52,237 bases of DNA from Schaalia sp. Marseille-Q2122 (GCF_903645355.1 NZ_CAHJXR010000010.1:1-52237), one strand, 5' to 3'; numbered from the stretch's first letter, positions 1 through 8,561 are shown. Made by a program: numbers and translations. Notes: generated from the sequence alone by a model not told the origin.

Positions 1-1293
1 CCCACCCACGAGGCCACCGCCACCTTCCCCCTAGCGGCAGGAGCCACCAGCCCCGACCCCTCCGGCGAGGGCGTATGGACTCTGATGGAGTGGCGCTCAG
101 TATCAACGACGATCTCCGTTGATGGCCTCACCCAAACCGAGAGGCACAGTGCCGTCTGGGACTACCGCAAGTGGGAGACATACACCGTGTCGTACATGCT
201 GCGCTCACCTGGGACCTCGACCGCCGTCACAGCCCCCACCACCGGCGGAACGCCTCTTCCCACGCATGTACGGGAAAACTCCACTCTCACACTGCCGATC
301 AGCCCTGGAGACACCTTCACCGTCAACGGCGCTGACACCCCACTGTACGTACTCCAATCCGTCGAAGGAGCGCCAACTGGCCCGGTGAGCGAAGCCCCAA
401 CCATCACCCTGGTGGCAAAGGAACGCACGCACACCCATCGTTTCAGCGTTGAAACTCTCGGCACCGATAAGCCCCTACCACCCGAAGTTGTCACCACCTA
501 CCCGGATTACGAGGGCCAGCCTGTTGTCTACCCGACAGTCACCCCGGCGAAGGTCACGGTGCCTGGCGGGGAGTGGATCTCCCAAGGCTGGAGCGAAAGC
601 GGCACGAACCTGTCGCCTGATGGCCTGATCGAGACACACACTCACGTGCTGTACTGGAAGTTCAGGCAGATCTTTGATGTGGTCAACCCCCAGCCACCAT
701 TTGCAACATCGGATGAACTACTCAACGCACATCCTGAGCTCGGCGCACCCGGCGTCCCAGTGAACGTGGTGACGCAGGGCTTGCCTTTCAGCGTTGACGC
801 GCAGGGCTTCACGCCCTCGTCGACAGTGGACATTTACAGTTACTCGACGCCTCGCCTGCTGGGGACGGTCAGCGCTGATGCGCATGGCCGCGTTTCCACC
901 AGCATCTCCATTCCTGCTGACCTCAGCCCCGGGATTCACTTCCTGACCCTTAGGGAGCGCGGGAGCGCTAAGCCTCAGACAATCCTGAAGTTGAATGTCC
1001 TCAAGGCCTCCCTCCCGCCAGGGGGTGGGCACACGCCTGGTGGGCACACGCCTGGCGGTGCTCCCACTCCTGGCACCTCTCCCACAGTCAATCCTCCGGC
1101 TGTCACTCCACCGGCCACCACTCCACCATCCGACGCTCCGTCGGCGAGCAGCCCTCAGTCGACCATTCGTCGCAAGCCTCGCCTCGCTCAGACCGGCGTC
1201 GGTGACAACGGCGAGGACGTAGCCCTACTGCTCCTCATGTCGGGCCTGGCGCTGGCGGCTGGCGCCTCGGCGCCTGTGCGTTCTCGCCGCTGA
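1..1293 (+). CDS. Sortase-anchored surface protein, 3' portion (5' end outside window)
   Basis: The frame is open from base 1, so the N-terminus lies upstream; 430 residues are visible. The body is Thr/Ser/Pro-rich and beta-rich with no catalytic motif I recognise. It is followed by a Pro/Gly/Thr/Ser spacer that includes two copies of a GGHTP repeat, typical of wall-spanning stalks. The C-terminus has the full cell-wall sorting layout: an LAQTG pentapeptide about 35 residues from the end, a hydrophobic stretch (ALLLLMSGLALAAGA) and a basic RSRR tail. LAQTG departs from canonical LPXTG (Ala for Pro), a variant common in actinobacteria and often served by class E sortases. The protein is therefore probably exported and attached to peptidoglycan; ligand or role is unknown. 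A perfect hairpin follows the stop. Confidence 0.85.
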   Translation, partial: PTHEATATFPLAAGATSPDPSGEGVWTLMEWRSVSTTISVDGLTQTERHSAVWDYRKWETYTVSYMLRSPGTSTAVTAPTTGGTPLPTHVRENSTLTLPISPGDTFTVNGADTPLYVLQSVEGAPTGPVSEAPTITLVAKERTHTHRFSVETLGTDKPLPPEVVTTYPDYEGQPVVYPTVTPAKVTVPGGEWISQGWSESGTNLSPDGLIETHTHVLYWKFRQIFDVVNPQPPFATSDELLNAHPELGAPGVPVNVVTQGLPFSVDAQGFTPSSTVDIYSYSTPRLLGTVSADAHGRVSTSISIPADLSPGIHFLTLRERGSAKPQTILKLNVLKASLPPGGGHTPGGHTPGGAPTPGTSPTVNPPAVTPPATTPPSDAPSASSPQSTIRRKPRLAQTGVGDNGEDVALLLLMSGLALAAGASAPVRSRR

Positions 1294-1331
1294 CTTCCTT
1301 GAGAGGACTCTCATCCCCTTCCCTCACATGA

Positions 1332-1375
1332 CTGTGGGGCGCCACGACACCTGTGTCACATGTGGCGCCCCACAG
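1332..1375 (+). terminator. Long perfect inverted repeat after the surface-protein gene
   Basis: Fourteen bases (CTGTGGGGCGCCAC) pair perfectly with 1362-1375 around a 16-nt loop, and the loop contains a smaller GACAC/GTGTC pairing. There is no U-run afterwards, so it is either a Rho-independent-like terminator of the actinobacterial 'I-shaped' kind or a structured leader for the kinase that starts 48 bases downstream. Confidence 0.6.
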
Positions 1376-1422
1376 TGCGGGGAGGGGGAAAGTTTTGGCT
1401 GAAAGACGGTATCCTCATCATC

Positions 1423-2037
1423 ATGTCTAAGGCTCCGGTGCGCGTCATTATCATTACGGGACCTTCCGGTTCAGGGAAGTCCTCCCTCGCCCGCCGCTTG
1501 GGCCTACGCTCTGTGCGTTTGGATGACTTCTACCGCAGCTATGACGCTCCCAATATGCCCATGGTCGACGAGCACCTCATCGACTGGGATGATGTGCGCT
1601 CCTGGAATCAGGAGGCCGCCATCACCGCCCTCATTGAACTGTGCACCACCGGGCAGACCGACACCCCCGACTACGACATCCCCACCAGTTCCGTCGTGGG
1701 CACTCGACATCTACGCCTCGATCCTTCCGAGAAGGTCATCATTGCCGAAGGCATCTTCGCCGCTCACTGCGTTCCCGCCCTGAAAGAGCACGGCCTGTTA
1801 GCCGACGCCATCTGCATTGCTCGCAACCCCTGGCGCAATGCTTACTTCCGCTTTATCCGCGACATCAAGAAAAACCGCAAGTCCGTGCCGGTGTTGATTC
1901 GCCGAGGCCTGTACCTCACCCAGCGTGAGCCCGCTCAGATCCGCGAGTGGACGGCTCTGGGCTGTCGGCCTCTTCCTTCCCTTGAGGCGGCTATTGAAGC
2001 GGTGAGAGCAGCGGCGGCCAAAGCGCAGGCAGGCTAA
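1423..2037 (+). CDS. P-loop nucleoside/uridine kinase-like protein
   Basis: This 204-residue protein has a Walker A motif near the N-terminus (GPSGSGKSS, about residues 12-20), a following RLDDFY motif and a later LRLDPSEKVIIAEGIF segment. The pattern matches the uridine kinase / phosphoribulokinase-like P-loop family, which phosphorylates small hydroxylated substrates with ATP in the cytoplasm. The substrate cannot be fixed from sequence. I chose the ATG at 1423 because it places the P-loop at the usual distance from the N-terminus; the frame stays open upstream to 1360, inside the preceding hairpin. No strong Shine-Dalgarno is visible, so leaderless or weakly initiated translation is possible. 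It stands alone, with repeats downstream. Confidence 0.75.
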   Translation: MSKAPVRVIIITGPSGSGKSSLARRLGLRSVRLDDFYRSYDAPNMPMVDEHLIDWDDVRSWNQEAAITALIELCTTGQTDTPDYDIPTSSVVGTRHLRLDPSEKVIIAEGIFAAHCVPALKEHGLLADAICIARNPWRNAYFRFIRDIKKNRKSVPVLIRRGLYLTQREPAQIREWTALGCRPLPSLEAAIEAVRAAAAKAQAG

Positions 2038-2103
2038 GCGTTCACTGCCAGGCACCTCCCACTGTTTCCCTCCAGCTCATAGCTTCGACAGGTATCCTCA
2101 AGT

Positions 2104-2612
2104 GCCATTGGTACAGATCATCGCCATCGGTACGAGGCACACCCCATACCAACAGCGCCCAGACATACCCACAGCACCCAGACATACCCACAGCACCCAG
2201 ACATACCCACCCCAGGCCACCTCACCTCCAGACAAAGCCCCCAGGCAACCCACCCCCTAACCACACCCCACAGGCACACCTAAGAGCCACCGGTACAGAC
2301 CAACGCCATTGGTACGGATCGTCACCACCGGTACGAGGCACACCCCATACCAACAGCGCCCAGACATACCACAGCGCCCAGACATACCACCCCAGGCCAC
2401 CTCACCTCCAGACAAAGCCCCAGGCAACCCACCCCTAACACACCCACCCCCCACAGGCACACCTAAGAGCCACCGGTACAGACCAACGCCATTGGTACGG
2501 ATCATCGCCATCGGTACGAGGAACACCCCATACCAACAGCGCCCAGACATACCCACAGCGCCCAGACATACCCACCCCAGGCCACCTCACCTCCAGACAT
2601 ACCAACAGCGCT
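2104..2612 (+). repeat. Three imperfect copies of a ~183-201 bp repeat
   Basis: Copies begin with GCCATTGGTAC at 2104, 2305 and 2488, giving periods of 201 and 183 bp; the third copy is cut short near 2612. Each copy holds several GGTAC-containing boxes (CATTGGTAC, ATCGGTACGAGG, CACCGGTACAGACC), an internal array of CAGCGCCCAGACATACC-like units in varying number, and a CCCCAGGCCACCTCACC stretch. The difference in period comes from the number of short internal units. It is not a CRISPR array: units are long and directly abutting, with no constant spacers. Confidence 0.9.
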
Positions 2613-2640
2613 AACTCGCACCCATAGCCGCGCGGACAAG

Positions 2641-2826
2641 GCAGGGACGCCTCGTCAGGCTAGGCGGGCAAACCTCCACCAGCGGCAGGGTGTGCTGGCG
2701 GCGGTGGGGTAGGCCCGGGCAGAAAACCACACCCGCTATCGCACATGCAGAGGCCCCCACCCCACCGCAGCGAAAGGACAGCTTTCGCCAAGGTGAGGCA
2801 GGGGCGCCTCGTCAGGTTAGGTGGGC
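2641..2826 (+). repeat. Pair of 29-bp direct repeats
   Basis: A 29-base unit at 2641-2669 (GCAGGGACGCCTCGTCAGG...) recurs at 2798-2826 with three substitutions. The copies are 157 bp apart, just downstream of the lysS stop, and are distinct from the long repeat at 2104-2612. Function unknown. Confidence 0.75.
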
Positions 2827-2914
2827 GTTGAGCCGACGCGTAGTGTCAGGCTCATGGGCGAACGAGGCGGCCCCGGAAAACCGGAACCGCCTCACCAACA
2901 CCGAGAAACTGAAC

Positions 2915-4528
2915 CTACAGCTTCTTGACCAGGGGGAAGGTGATGGTCTCGCGAATACCCTGGCCGGTCAGGGCCATGAGCAGGCGATCCAGGCCCATAC
3001 CCATGCCACCGGCGGGCGGCATGCCGTACTCCATAGCCAGCAGGAAGTCCTCGTCCAGCACCATGGCCTCGGGATCACCATCGGCGGCAGCCAGGGCCTG
3101 AGCCTCGAAACGCTGGCGCTGAATCACCGGATCAACCAGCTCAGAGTAGGCGGTGGCCAGCTCGAAGCCTCGCACGTACAGGTCCCACTTTTCAACCACG
3201 CCCGGCTTAGAGCGGTGCCCTCGGGTCAATGGCGACGAATCCTCGGGGTAGTCTCGTACGAAGGTGGGCTCCCACAGCTGATCGCCAACGGCGGCTTCGA
3301 AGAGGGTTTCAGCGACCTTACCGGTGACGTAGTGGTCGGGCACTTCCTCGTCGAAGTCTCGCTTGAGAATCTCCACCAGCTCCTCGCGGGGAGTCTGAGC
3401 GGTGATGGGGCGGCCGATGGCTTCGGAGGTTGCCTCGTACATGGAGATTTCCTTCCACGTACCGGACAGGTCGTAGGTGGAGCCGTCAGGCAGGGTAACG
3501 ACCTCGCTACCCAGGGCTTCGCGGGCGGCGCGCTGGATAAATTCGCGCGTGCGGCGGGCCATGGTGTCGTAGGAGCCGTAGGCTTCGTAGGCTTCCAGCA
3601 TGGTGAACTCGGGCGAGTGCGAGGAGTCAGCGCCTTCATTGCGGAAGTTGCGGTTGATTTCAAAGACCTTATCGACGCCGCCCACGACCGCGCGCTTGAG
3701 GAAGAGCTCGGGCGCGATACGCAAGAACAGTTCGGTGTCGTAGGCGTTCATGTGGGTGCTGAAGGGGCGGGCGGCGGCGCCACCGTGCAGGACCTGCAGC
3801 ATGGGGGTTTCGATTTCAATGAAGCCGGCCTCGTCGAAGTAGGCGCGCAGGGACTTGACCACCTGGGCGCGCATGCGCACCATGTCGCGGGCGGCTGGGC
3901 GCACGATCATGTCGAGGTAGCGGCGGCGCACGCGCATGTCCTCGGACAGGCTCATTTCGGTGCCGTCTTCGGCGGTGTAGGTCTTGGGCAGGGGGCGCAG
4001 AGACTTCGCGGCAACAGCCCAGGCGGGGACGGGGTCGCCCTCGTTGATACCGGGGGTGAAGAGGCCTGCGGGGGCGGTGCCGGGGCAGGCCAGAATCGAC
4101 AGTTCGCCGCGGCGCGAGGAAATGACGCGGCCGTGAACGAAGAGGTGATCGCCCAGGTCAACGTCGGCCTTGTACTGTGCGAGGGAGTCAACGCCAACTT
4201 CAGCGGCGGAGAGCATGACCTGGATGCGGTTCCCGGCACCGTCTTGGAGGGTGGCGAAGCAGAGTTTGCCGCCGTTGCGGGCGAGCATGACGCGCCCGGC
4301 GATGCCGACCTCGTCAGTGGTTTCATCGCCCGCCTCGAGGTGGGCGTACTTTTCGCGCACCTCTTCAATGGTGGAGGAGATCGGCAGCACCACGGGGTAG
4401 GCCTCGGTGCCGGCATCAAGCATTCGCTGACGCTTTTCCGCACGAACTCGCACCTGCTCGGGTGCGTCGTCGGCAACGTCAGTGGGGAGTTCGGGGGTGT
4501 CAATCTTTGCGTCAGTCACGTCTATCAT
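2915..4528 (-). CDS. lysS: Lysine--tRNA ligase, class II
   Basis: This 537-residue protein charges tRNA-Lys with lysine using ATP in the cytoplasm. An N-terminal OB-fold anticodon-binding region (around residues 65-190, including GRVMLARNGGKL) precedes the class II catalytic core. Motif 2 is visible as FEINRNFRNEGADSSHSPEFTMLE and motif 3 as GMGMGLDRLLMALTG near the C-terminus. The length is a little above the ~500-residue norm owing to a short acidic N-terminal extension. The ATG at 4528 follows an AAGG-type ribosome-binding sequence. In mycobacteria lysS lies close to panC and panD on the same strand; the same orientation is kept here, with one plus-strand gene between lysS and panD. Confidence 0.97.
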   Translation of the reverse strand: MIDVTDAKIDTPELPTDVADDAPEQVRVRAEKRQRMLDAGTEAYPVVLPISSTIEEVREKYAHLEAGDETTDEVGIAGRVMLARNGGKLCFATLQDGAGNRIQVMLSAAEVGVDSLAQYKADVDLGDHLFVHGRVISSRRGELSILACPGTAPAGLFTPGINEGDPVPAWAVAAKSLRPLPKTYTAEDGTEMSLSEDMRVRRRYLDMIVRPAARDMVRMRAQVVKSLRAYFDEAGFIEIETPMLQVLHGGAAARPFSTHMNAYDTELFLRIAPELFLKRAVVGGVDKVFEINRNFRNEGADSSHSPEFTMLEAYEAYGSYDTMARRTREFIQRAAREALGSEVVTLPDGSTYDLSGTWKEISMYEATSEAIGRPITAQTPREELVEILKRDFDEEVPDHYVTGKVAETLFEAAVGDQLWEPTFVRDYPEDSSPLTRGHRSKPGVVEKWDLYVRGFELATAYSELVDPVIQRQRFEAQALAAADGDPEAMVLDEDFLLAMEYGMPPAGGMGMGLDRLLMALTGQGIRETITFPLVKKL

Positions 4529-4718
4529 CTTAGCGCCTTGCGTTTGGGCCTGTTTTCTTCGTTTGACGAGGCTCCCGCCGCGCCTCCTTAGGGAATATCA
4601 GTCCTCGTGTGGACGGTTGCGGTGGGTGGGTGCGGGTGCGCTTAGGATGGTGGCATATGGCTCTATCGCGGTACTCTGCGCGAGATTGCTGTTGGAGAGA
4701 GGGTTGACTGGGGGTGTG

Positions 4719-5681
4719 ATGGGATTGTCTGCGTCACGTTCGTCGGCAAAGCAGCGCCAAGCAGATGGGCTTCGCAAGGAAGGCGATCAGAACGCACGAC
4801 GCGCAGCGGGCGGCGAGCAGCCTCACAGCCTGTGGTCGCGCGCGCTGAGTTCACGTTTCATGCAGGAGCTGCGGTGGACCTTCACCTGGCCGATGCTGTG
4901 GATTCAGAGCGTCGCCGTGAACCTTGCTCTGGCTGTGTTTTATCTGCTGTTTCGCCAGCCGAATCTGGGCGGGCACTACGACACGGTGTTGCTCTATTGC
5001 GTGTATTTTTCGACCTTCATCCTGGCTGATGTGACGACGACGAATATTTTTGGCCTGGATGTTCCTCGTACGACGGAGGCCCTCAAGGAGGGGCAGTCTT
5101 TCCTGCGGATTCTTTTGCGGAAGAATGCTGTGCAGTGCGTGGTGATTGTCCTGCCGATGCTTGTGATTACGGCGGGGTGGACGGAGTATCTCTACCACGA
5201 TTCGGAGATGCTGCGGACGGTGCCGGGTGTGCTCTACCCGATGGTGTTGTTTATGGCGGTGGGGAACTTGATTAGCGTTCTTTTCCCTGTGGCTCAGGCG
5301 CCTTTTTCGTGGCATGTGCGTACGTGGAGGAGTTGGCGCTGTCAGGTGCCACTGTTGATTTCCTACGCGATTCCGTGGGTGATCTTCGCGGTGTGGGTGT
5401 ACACGGATCTGCCGGGGTGGCTCAACGGTATGTTGATGGACGCGGGCAGTGATGATTTTGTGCCACCCGCTGAGAATGCGACAGCACTGTTGGTGGCTTC
5501 GTTTGTCATTTATTGGTTGGTGACGCTGCTGAGCGCGTTGTTGTTCCGTTGGCGCGGTTTTGTGTTCCTCGGGCAAAAGAGCCTGGTTGAGCAGGCTCCT
5601 TTTGACGAGGAGATGCGCGAGGCCCTCGCGGAGTGGTGGCCTGAGAGTGGCCGCGAGGCTGATGCGTGTGCGACCTCATAA
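4719..5681 (+). CDS. Multipass membrane protein, ABC-2-permease-like
   Basis: About 320 residues. A basic, Ala/Gln-rich cytoplasmic N-terminus is followed by roughly six hydrophobic spans (for example around VAVNLALAVFYLLF, VVIVLPMLVITAGW, YPMVLFMAVGNLISVLF, LLISYAIPWVIFAVWV and VASFVIYWLVTLLSALLF). The spacing resembles ABC-2 type permeases, but no ATPase partner is adjacent, so transport is only a guess. The frame is open much further upstream, across the lysS start. I prefer the ATG at 4719, after a G-rich stretch and a GGAGAG at 4694; TTG 4704, GTG 4716 and ATG 4647 are alternatives. It is on the opposite strand to its neighbours and interrupts the lysS-pan block. Confidence 0.7.
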   Translation: MGLSASRSSAKQRQADGLRKEGDQNARRAAGGEQPHSLWSRALSSRFMQELRWTFTWPMLWIQSVAVNLALAVFYLLFRQPNLGGHYDTVLLYCVYFSTFILADVTTTNIFGLDVPRTTEALKEGQSFLRILLRKNAVQCVVIVLPMLVITAGWTEYLYHDSEMLRTVPGVLYPMVLFMAVGNLISVLFPVAQAPFSWHVRTWRSWRCQVPLLISYAIPWVIFAVWVYTDLPGWLNGMLMDAGSDDFVPPAENATALLVASFVIYWLVTLLSALLFRWRGFVFLGQKSLVEQAPFDEEMREALAEWWPESGREADACATS

Positions 5682-5813
5682 CACTGGCCTGGAGCGAGGT
5701 CCGTTGAGCCCGACACGAGCTTGATGTGTGGAGTCCAGCGTGTTGACTCAAGCTCTCCCTCAACCTCTAGGGGCACGTCCTATCAGCGCCCAGCCTCAGG
5801 CTGATTCGGCCCT

Positions 5814-6278
5814 TCACACGCCTGCGGACTTCAGGCCCTGGGCCTGCGCAGCAGGGTGAGCCTCGGGTACTTCGCCGGGGTTCTCGCCCGTTTCGACAAT
5901 GCGATTCTGAGCGTCGACGAAGACAACGCTAGGTTTCCAGGTGCGCACGCGCGATTCGGGCACGTGAGAGTAGGCGATGATGATGACGAGGTCACCGGGG
6001 TTGACCAGGTGGGCGGCGGCACCGTTGATTTGTAGGACACCCGAGCCGCGCTTGCCAGCGATGGTGTAGGTCGACAGGCGCGAACCATTGTTGATGTCGA
6101 CGATGTCGACGCGCTGCCCTTCAGCGATGTCAGCGGCATCCAGCAGGTCAGCATCAATGGTGACTGACCCAACGTAGTGCAGGTCTGCGCTGGTGACGGT
6201 GGCGCGGTGAATCTTGCCGTGCACCATTTCGCGCATGATTTCGGGCTGCATCATGCCCTGCGAGGTATTCATGGTCAT
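5814..6278 (-). CDS. panD: Aspartate 1-decarboxylase precursor
   Basis: PanD converts L-aspartate to beta-alanine for pantothenate synthesis. The proenzyme cleaves itself between Gly and Ser to form the pyruvoyl cofactor; the site is seen here in HYVGSV (Ser38 in this numbering). The core [18 protein letters not shown] and NGAAAHLV segments match the family. At 154 residues it is longer than usual (about 125-140), with an Ala/Pro-rich C-terminal tail. The ATG at 6278 overlaps the panC stop by four bases (ATGA), indicating translational coupling; a start at the internal Met (6236) would restore the usual distance to the cleavage site and cannot be excluded. Confidence 0.95.
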   Translation of the reverse strand: MTMNTSQGMMQPEIMREMVHGKIHRATVTSADLHYVGSVTIDADLLDAADIAEGQRVDIVDINNGSRLSTYTIAGKRGSGVLQINGAAAHLVNPGDLVIIIAYSHVPESRVRTWKPSVVFVDAQNRIVETGENPGEVPEAHPAAQAQGLKSAGV

Positions 6279-7210
6279 CCTCGGACCTCCACGGTCATGG
6301 CCATATTGTCGATCAGGCGGGTTGTGCCCACCCGGGCGGCGATGAGCAGGCGTGCTTGGACTCTGCCGCGCGCGCTTCCAGCATTGAGGGGCTGGAAGGA
6401 GTGGTCGTCCACCAGTTCAACATAGTCGATGTCCACGCCACCTTCAGCATCCAGTACTTGGCGAGCGGCTGCGATGACGAGGGTGGGAGCGGCGCCGACG
6501 GCTGCGGCCTCGGCACCGACCGTCAGTGCGCGGTTGAGCGCGCGGGCGCGGGTGCGCTCCTCAGGGGAGAGGTATTGGTTGCGGCTGGAGAGGGCCACGC
6601 CGTCAGTGTCGCGCACGATTGGCACGCCCACGATTTCAACTGGCATGTCGAGGTCACGCACGAAGGCGCGGATGACGGCCAGCTGTTGGGCGTCTTTTTC
6701 GCCGAAGAGTGCGACCTTTGGGCGGGTCAGGTTGAGTACCTTCGTGACGACGAGGGCGACCCCGGCGAAGTGGGTGGGGCGCGATGCGCCTTCGAGGTGG
6801 TGGCCAACCGGGCCGGGGTCAAGGGTGATGAGGGGTGCTTCGGGGTAGACGTCTTCTGGGGCGGGTGCCCAGACGAGGTCGGCTCCGACTGTGGTGAGGG
6901 CGGCGATGTCGGCTTCGAGGGTGCGGGGGTAGGCGTCGAAGTCCTCGCCCGGGGCGAATTGGGTGGGGTTGACGAAGATGGTGACGACGACGTGGTCGGC
7001 GTGGGTGTGGGCTTGGCGGACGAGTTCGAGGTGCCCGTCGTGGAGGGCACCCATGGTCATCACGAGGCCGACGCTGCCGGGTAGTTCTGTCAGGGCGCTG
7101 AGGTAGTCGGCGCGGCTGTGGACTACGTGGGGGCGCTGTCTTGCTGCTGAGGGGCTTGCGTTGGTGGGAGCTGCTGCGTGGTGATGATTCTTCGCGTTGC
7201 CAGAAGTCAT
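6275..7210 (-). CDS. panC: Pantothenate synthetase (pantoate--beta-alanine ligase)
   Basis: This 311-residue enzyme joins pantoate and beta-alanine with ATP, using the product of the neighbouring panD. It shows the HIGH-like nucleotide-binding motif in [10 protein letters not shown] (around residues 50-60), the FGEKDAQQL segment and the KMSKS-like loop region [10 protein letters not shown] His/Ala-rich extension of about 30 residues precedes the core. It overlaps panD by four bases, so the two should be made together. panB is not in the window. The 358-bp region upstream separates it from the DUF2520 gene on the same strand. Confidence 0.97.
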   Translation of the reverse strand: MTSGNAKNHHHAAAPTNASPSAARQRPHVVHSRADYLSALTELPGSVGLVMTMGALHDGHLELVRQAHTHADHVVVTIFVNPTQFAPGEDFDAYPRTLEADIAALTTVGADLVWAPAPEDVYPEAPLITLDPGPVGHHLEGASRPTHFAGVALVVTKVLNLTRPKVALFGEKDAQQLAVIRAFVRDLDMPVEIVGVPIVRDTDGVALSSRNQYLSPEERTRARALNRALTVGAEAAAVGAAPTLVIAAARQVLDAEGGVDIDYVELVDDHSFQPLNAGSARGRVQARLLIAARVGTTRLIDNMAMTVEVRG

Positions 7211-7568
7211 GGGTCTATTCTCCCCCTTTCACCTGCAGCTGTGCGCAGGAAAGAATGAGCGATCGCCCACGGCTGGGGTAGGGGCATGCCTGGGGAGGCC
7301 TCCGGCGCCCACGTGTGCGCCCAGGCAAGAAACGATCCTGAAGCAGGCCATTTAAGCCTTGGGCTCACATGCGGGCGCCGGGTGGCAGAGAAGGTCAGAC
7401 TGGAACGGCGGGGGCCTAGGCTGATGTGCAGCACCCAGGTGTGCGTCCAGGCAGGAAATCGGGGTGAAACTACCCGATCAAGGTTTGAGCTCACACGTGG
7501 GAACCCCAAGGAACTACGGCTCTGTGCAAATAGGTAGATGGACAGAGAGTAGTCGGTGATGGCGTGCC
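7211..7568. other. Intergenic region with a 126-bp divergent tandem duplication
   Basis: No gene is called here. The region lies between panC and the DUF2520 gene, both on the minus strand, and should carry the panC promoter. Its main content is the repeat described separately. The one frame that crosses it on the minus strand shows the repeat at peptide level but has no ribosome-binding sequence and overlaps the panC start. Confidence 0.75.
7308..7501. repeat. Two diverged copies of a 126-bp unit
   Basis: CCCACGTGTGCGCCCAGGCA (7308) is matched 126 bases later at 7434 with two changes in those 20 bases, and AAGCCTTGGGCTCACATGCG (7354) is matched at 7480, again 126 bases later. The blocks between are diverged but keep exact length. 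The preserved spacing suggests an old tandem duplication. The CACGTG/CTCACACGTG-like cores could be protein-binding sites. Confidence 0.7.
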
Positions 7569-8561
7569 TTAGTGATCAGCCTCAGTGTCGTCCAAGGCGC
7601 GGAGGATTTCGGCAGCTGCCCGCTCGGACAGGCTGCCTTTGCGCACGAGCATGTCCACGGTTTGGCGGGTCATGTGCGCGTAGGTCCGTGCCACTTGGGC
7701 GGTGGTGAAGTCCAGGGTTTCGACCCCCGCCGTGTCGCTGGCCTTCCCATCCCCCTGCCCGGATCCAGCGCCCAAGCCAGTACCAGTACCAGTACCAGTA
7801 CCGCAGGGTTCCCCAATCAGAGCCTTCATATGGGATCGAATGGTGCCCGCATCGCCGCGCATGATCGGTCCTGTCAATCCGGCGCTGCCATCACGCAAGA
7901 CCCTGTCAAGGGCCGCTTCGCACAGGGGCCGCAGGTAGTCGCCGGGGTTGTCCACCCCGGCGGCACGTAGGAGGTCCTGAGCTTGGGCAAGCAGTGTGAC
8001 TAGGAAGTTTGCTCCGTGCGCCAGTGCTGCGTGGTAGAGGGTGCGTGCCTGCTCGGAGACCACCACGGGCTCTCCGCCCATCTCTACCACGAGGGCCTGA
8101 GCGATGGGCAGGACGGGGCCGGCAGCGGTCACTGCAAAAGGTGTTCCCACCAGGCGCGCCACATCGACGGAGGTGCCGGTGAAGGTCATGGCCGGGTGGA
8201 TAGCCAGGGTAATGGCGCCGCAGGCTTGGGCGGGGGCGAGCAGACCGACCCCATGCGCGCCGGACAGGTGAATCACCAGTTGACCGGGCTGCCAGGCTTT
8301 CAGTGCGGCAAGTCCTTCAACGAGGGGGCCGATCTCATCGTCAGGAATGGCAATAATGACCAGTTCACTGCGTTCAACAAGGGTTTGCACATCGAGGATG
8401 GGCACACCGGGCAGCATGGCGTCGGCGCGTTCGCGGGAGGCCTCAGATGAGGCGGTGACGCCCACGATGCTGTGACCGGCGGCGCGCAGGGCGGAGCCGA
8501 TGACGGGGCCGACGTGTCCCATGCCAATGATGCCGACGCCAAGGCGACCGGGTTGGTTCAT
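7569..8561 (-). CDS. Rossmann-fold / DUF2520 domain protein
   Basis: This 330-residue protein begins with a dinucleotide-binding motif (GVGIIGMGHVGPVIG, around residues 8-22) and carries a Rossmann domain followed by a helical DUF2520-type C-terminal domain, in which the LYHAALAHGANFLVTL segment is characteristic. The overall layout is like ketopantoate or 6-phosphogluconate reductases. The M. tuberculosis homologue Rv3603c sits directly upstream of panC-panD as here, so a redox step linked to pantothenate, perhaps ketopantoate reduction, is plausible but unproven. Its ATG overlaps the stop of the upstream PH-domain gene by four bases (ATGA). Residues GTGTGTGT, encoded by four AGTACC hexamers (plus strand), are an unusual insertion before the last ~70 residues. 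Confidence 0.85.
   Translation of the reverse strand: MNQPGRLGVGIIGMGHVGPVIGSALRAAGHSIVGVTASSEASRERADAMLPGVPILDVQTLVERSELVIIAIPDDEIGPLVEGLAALKAWQPGQLVIHLSGAHGVGLLAPAQACGAITLAIHPAMTFTGTSVDVARLVGTPFAVTAAGPVLPIAQALVVEMGGEPVVVSEQARTLYHAALAHGANFLVTLLAQAQDLLRAAGVDNPGDYLRPLCEAALDRVLRDGSAGLTGPIMRGDAGTIRSHMKALIGEPCGTGTGTGTGLGAGSGQGDGKASDTAGVETLDFTTAQVARTYAHMTRQTVDMLVRKGSLSERAAAEILRALDDTEADH
7777..7802 (+). repeat. Hexanucleotide microsatellite inside the DUF2520 gene
   Basis: Four perfect AGTACC units (plus strand) lie within the coding sequence and give a Gly-Thr repeat. As the unit is six bases, gain or loss changes the protein by two residues without shifting frame. Confidence 0.85.

Larger units (their letters stand above)
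2038..2914. other. 877-bp intergenic tract filled with repeats, no gene
   Basis: No credible coding region is seen. The tract is C/A-rich on the plus strand and holds a three-copy long repeat (2104-2612) and a separate pair of 29-bp direct repeats (2641 and 2798). Open frames that cross it are low-complexity Pro/Thr/His products without start signals. It separates the kinase (plus) from lysS (minus), so the two genes converge on it. Confidence 0.8.

Noticed and set aside
2104-2612. CRISPR array
   Set aside because: The repeats are long and abutting with no constant-length spacers, and no cas genes are nearby.
2690-4591. A 633-codon plus-strand open frame
   Set aside because: It is antisense to lysS and has the Gly/Val/Ala-rich composition typical of the complementary frame of a high-GC gene; the lysS motifs on the other strand are unambiguous.
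7207-7509. A 100-codon minus frame with repeated AWTHTW/AWAHTW peptides
   Set aside because: The peptide repeat follows from the 126-bp DNA repeat (42 codons). There is no ribosome-binding sequence, and the frame ends inside the panC start.
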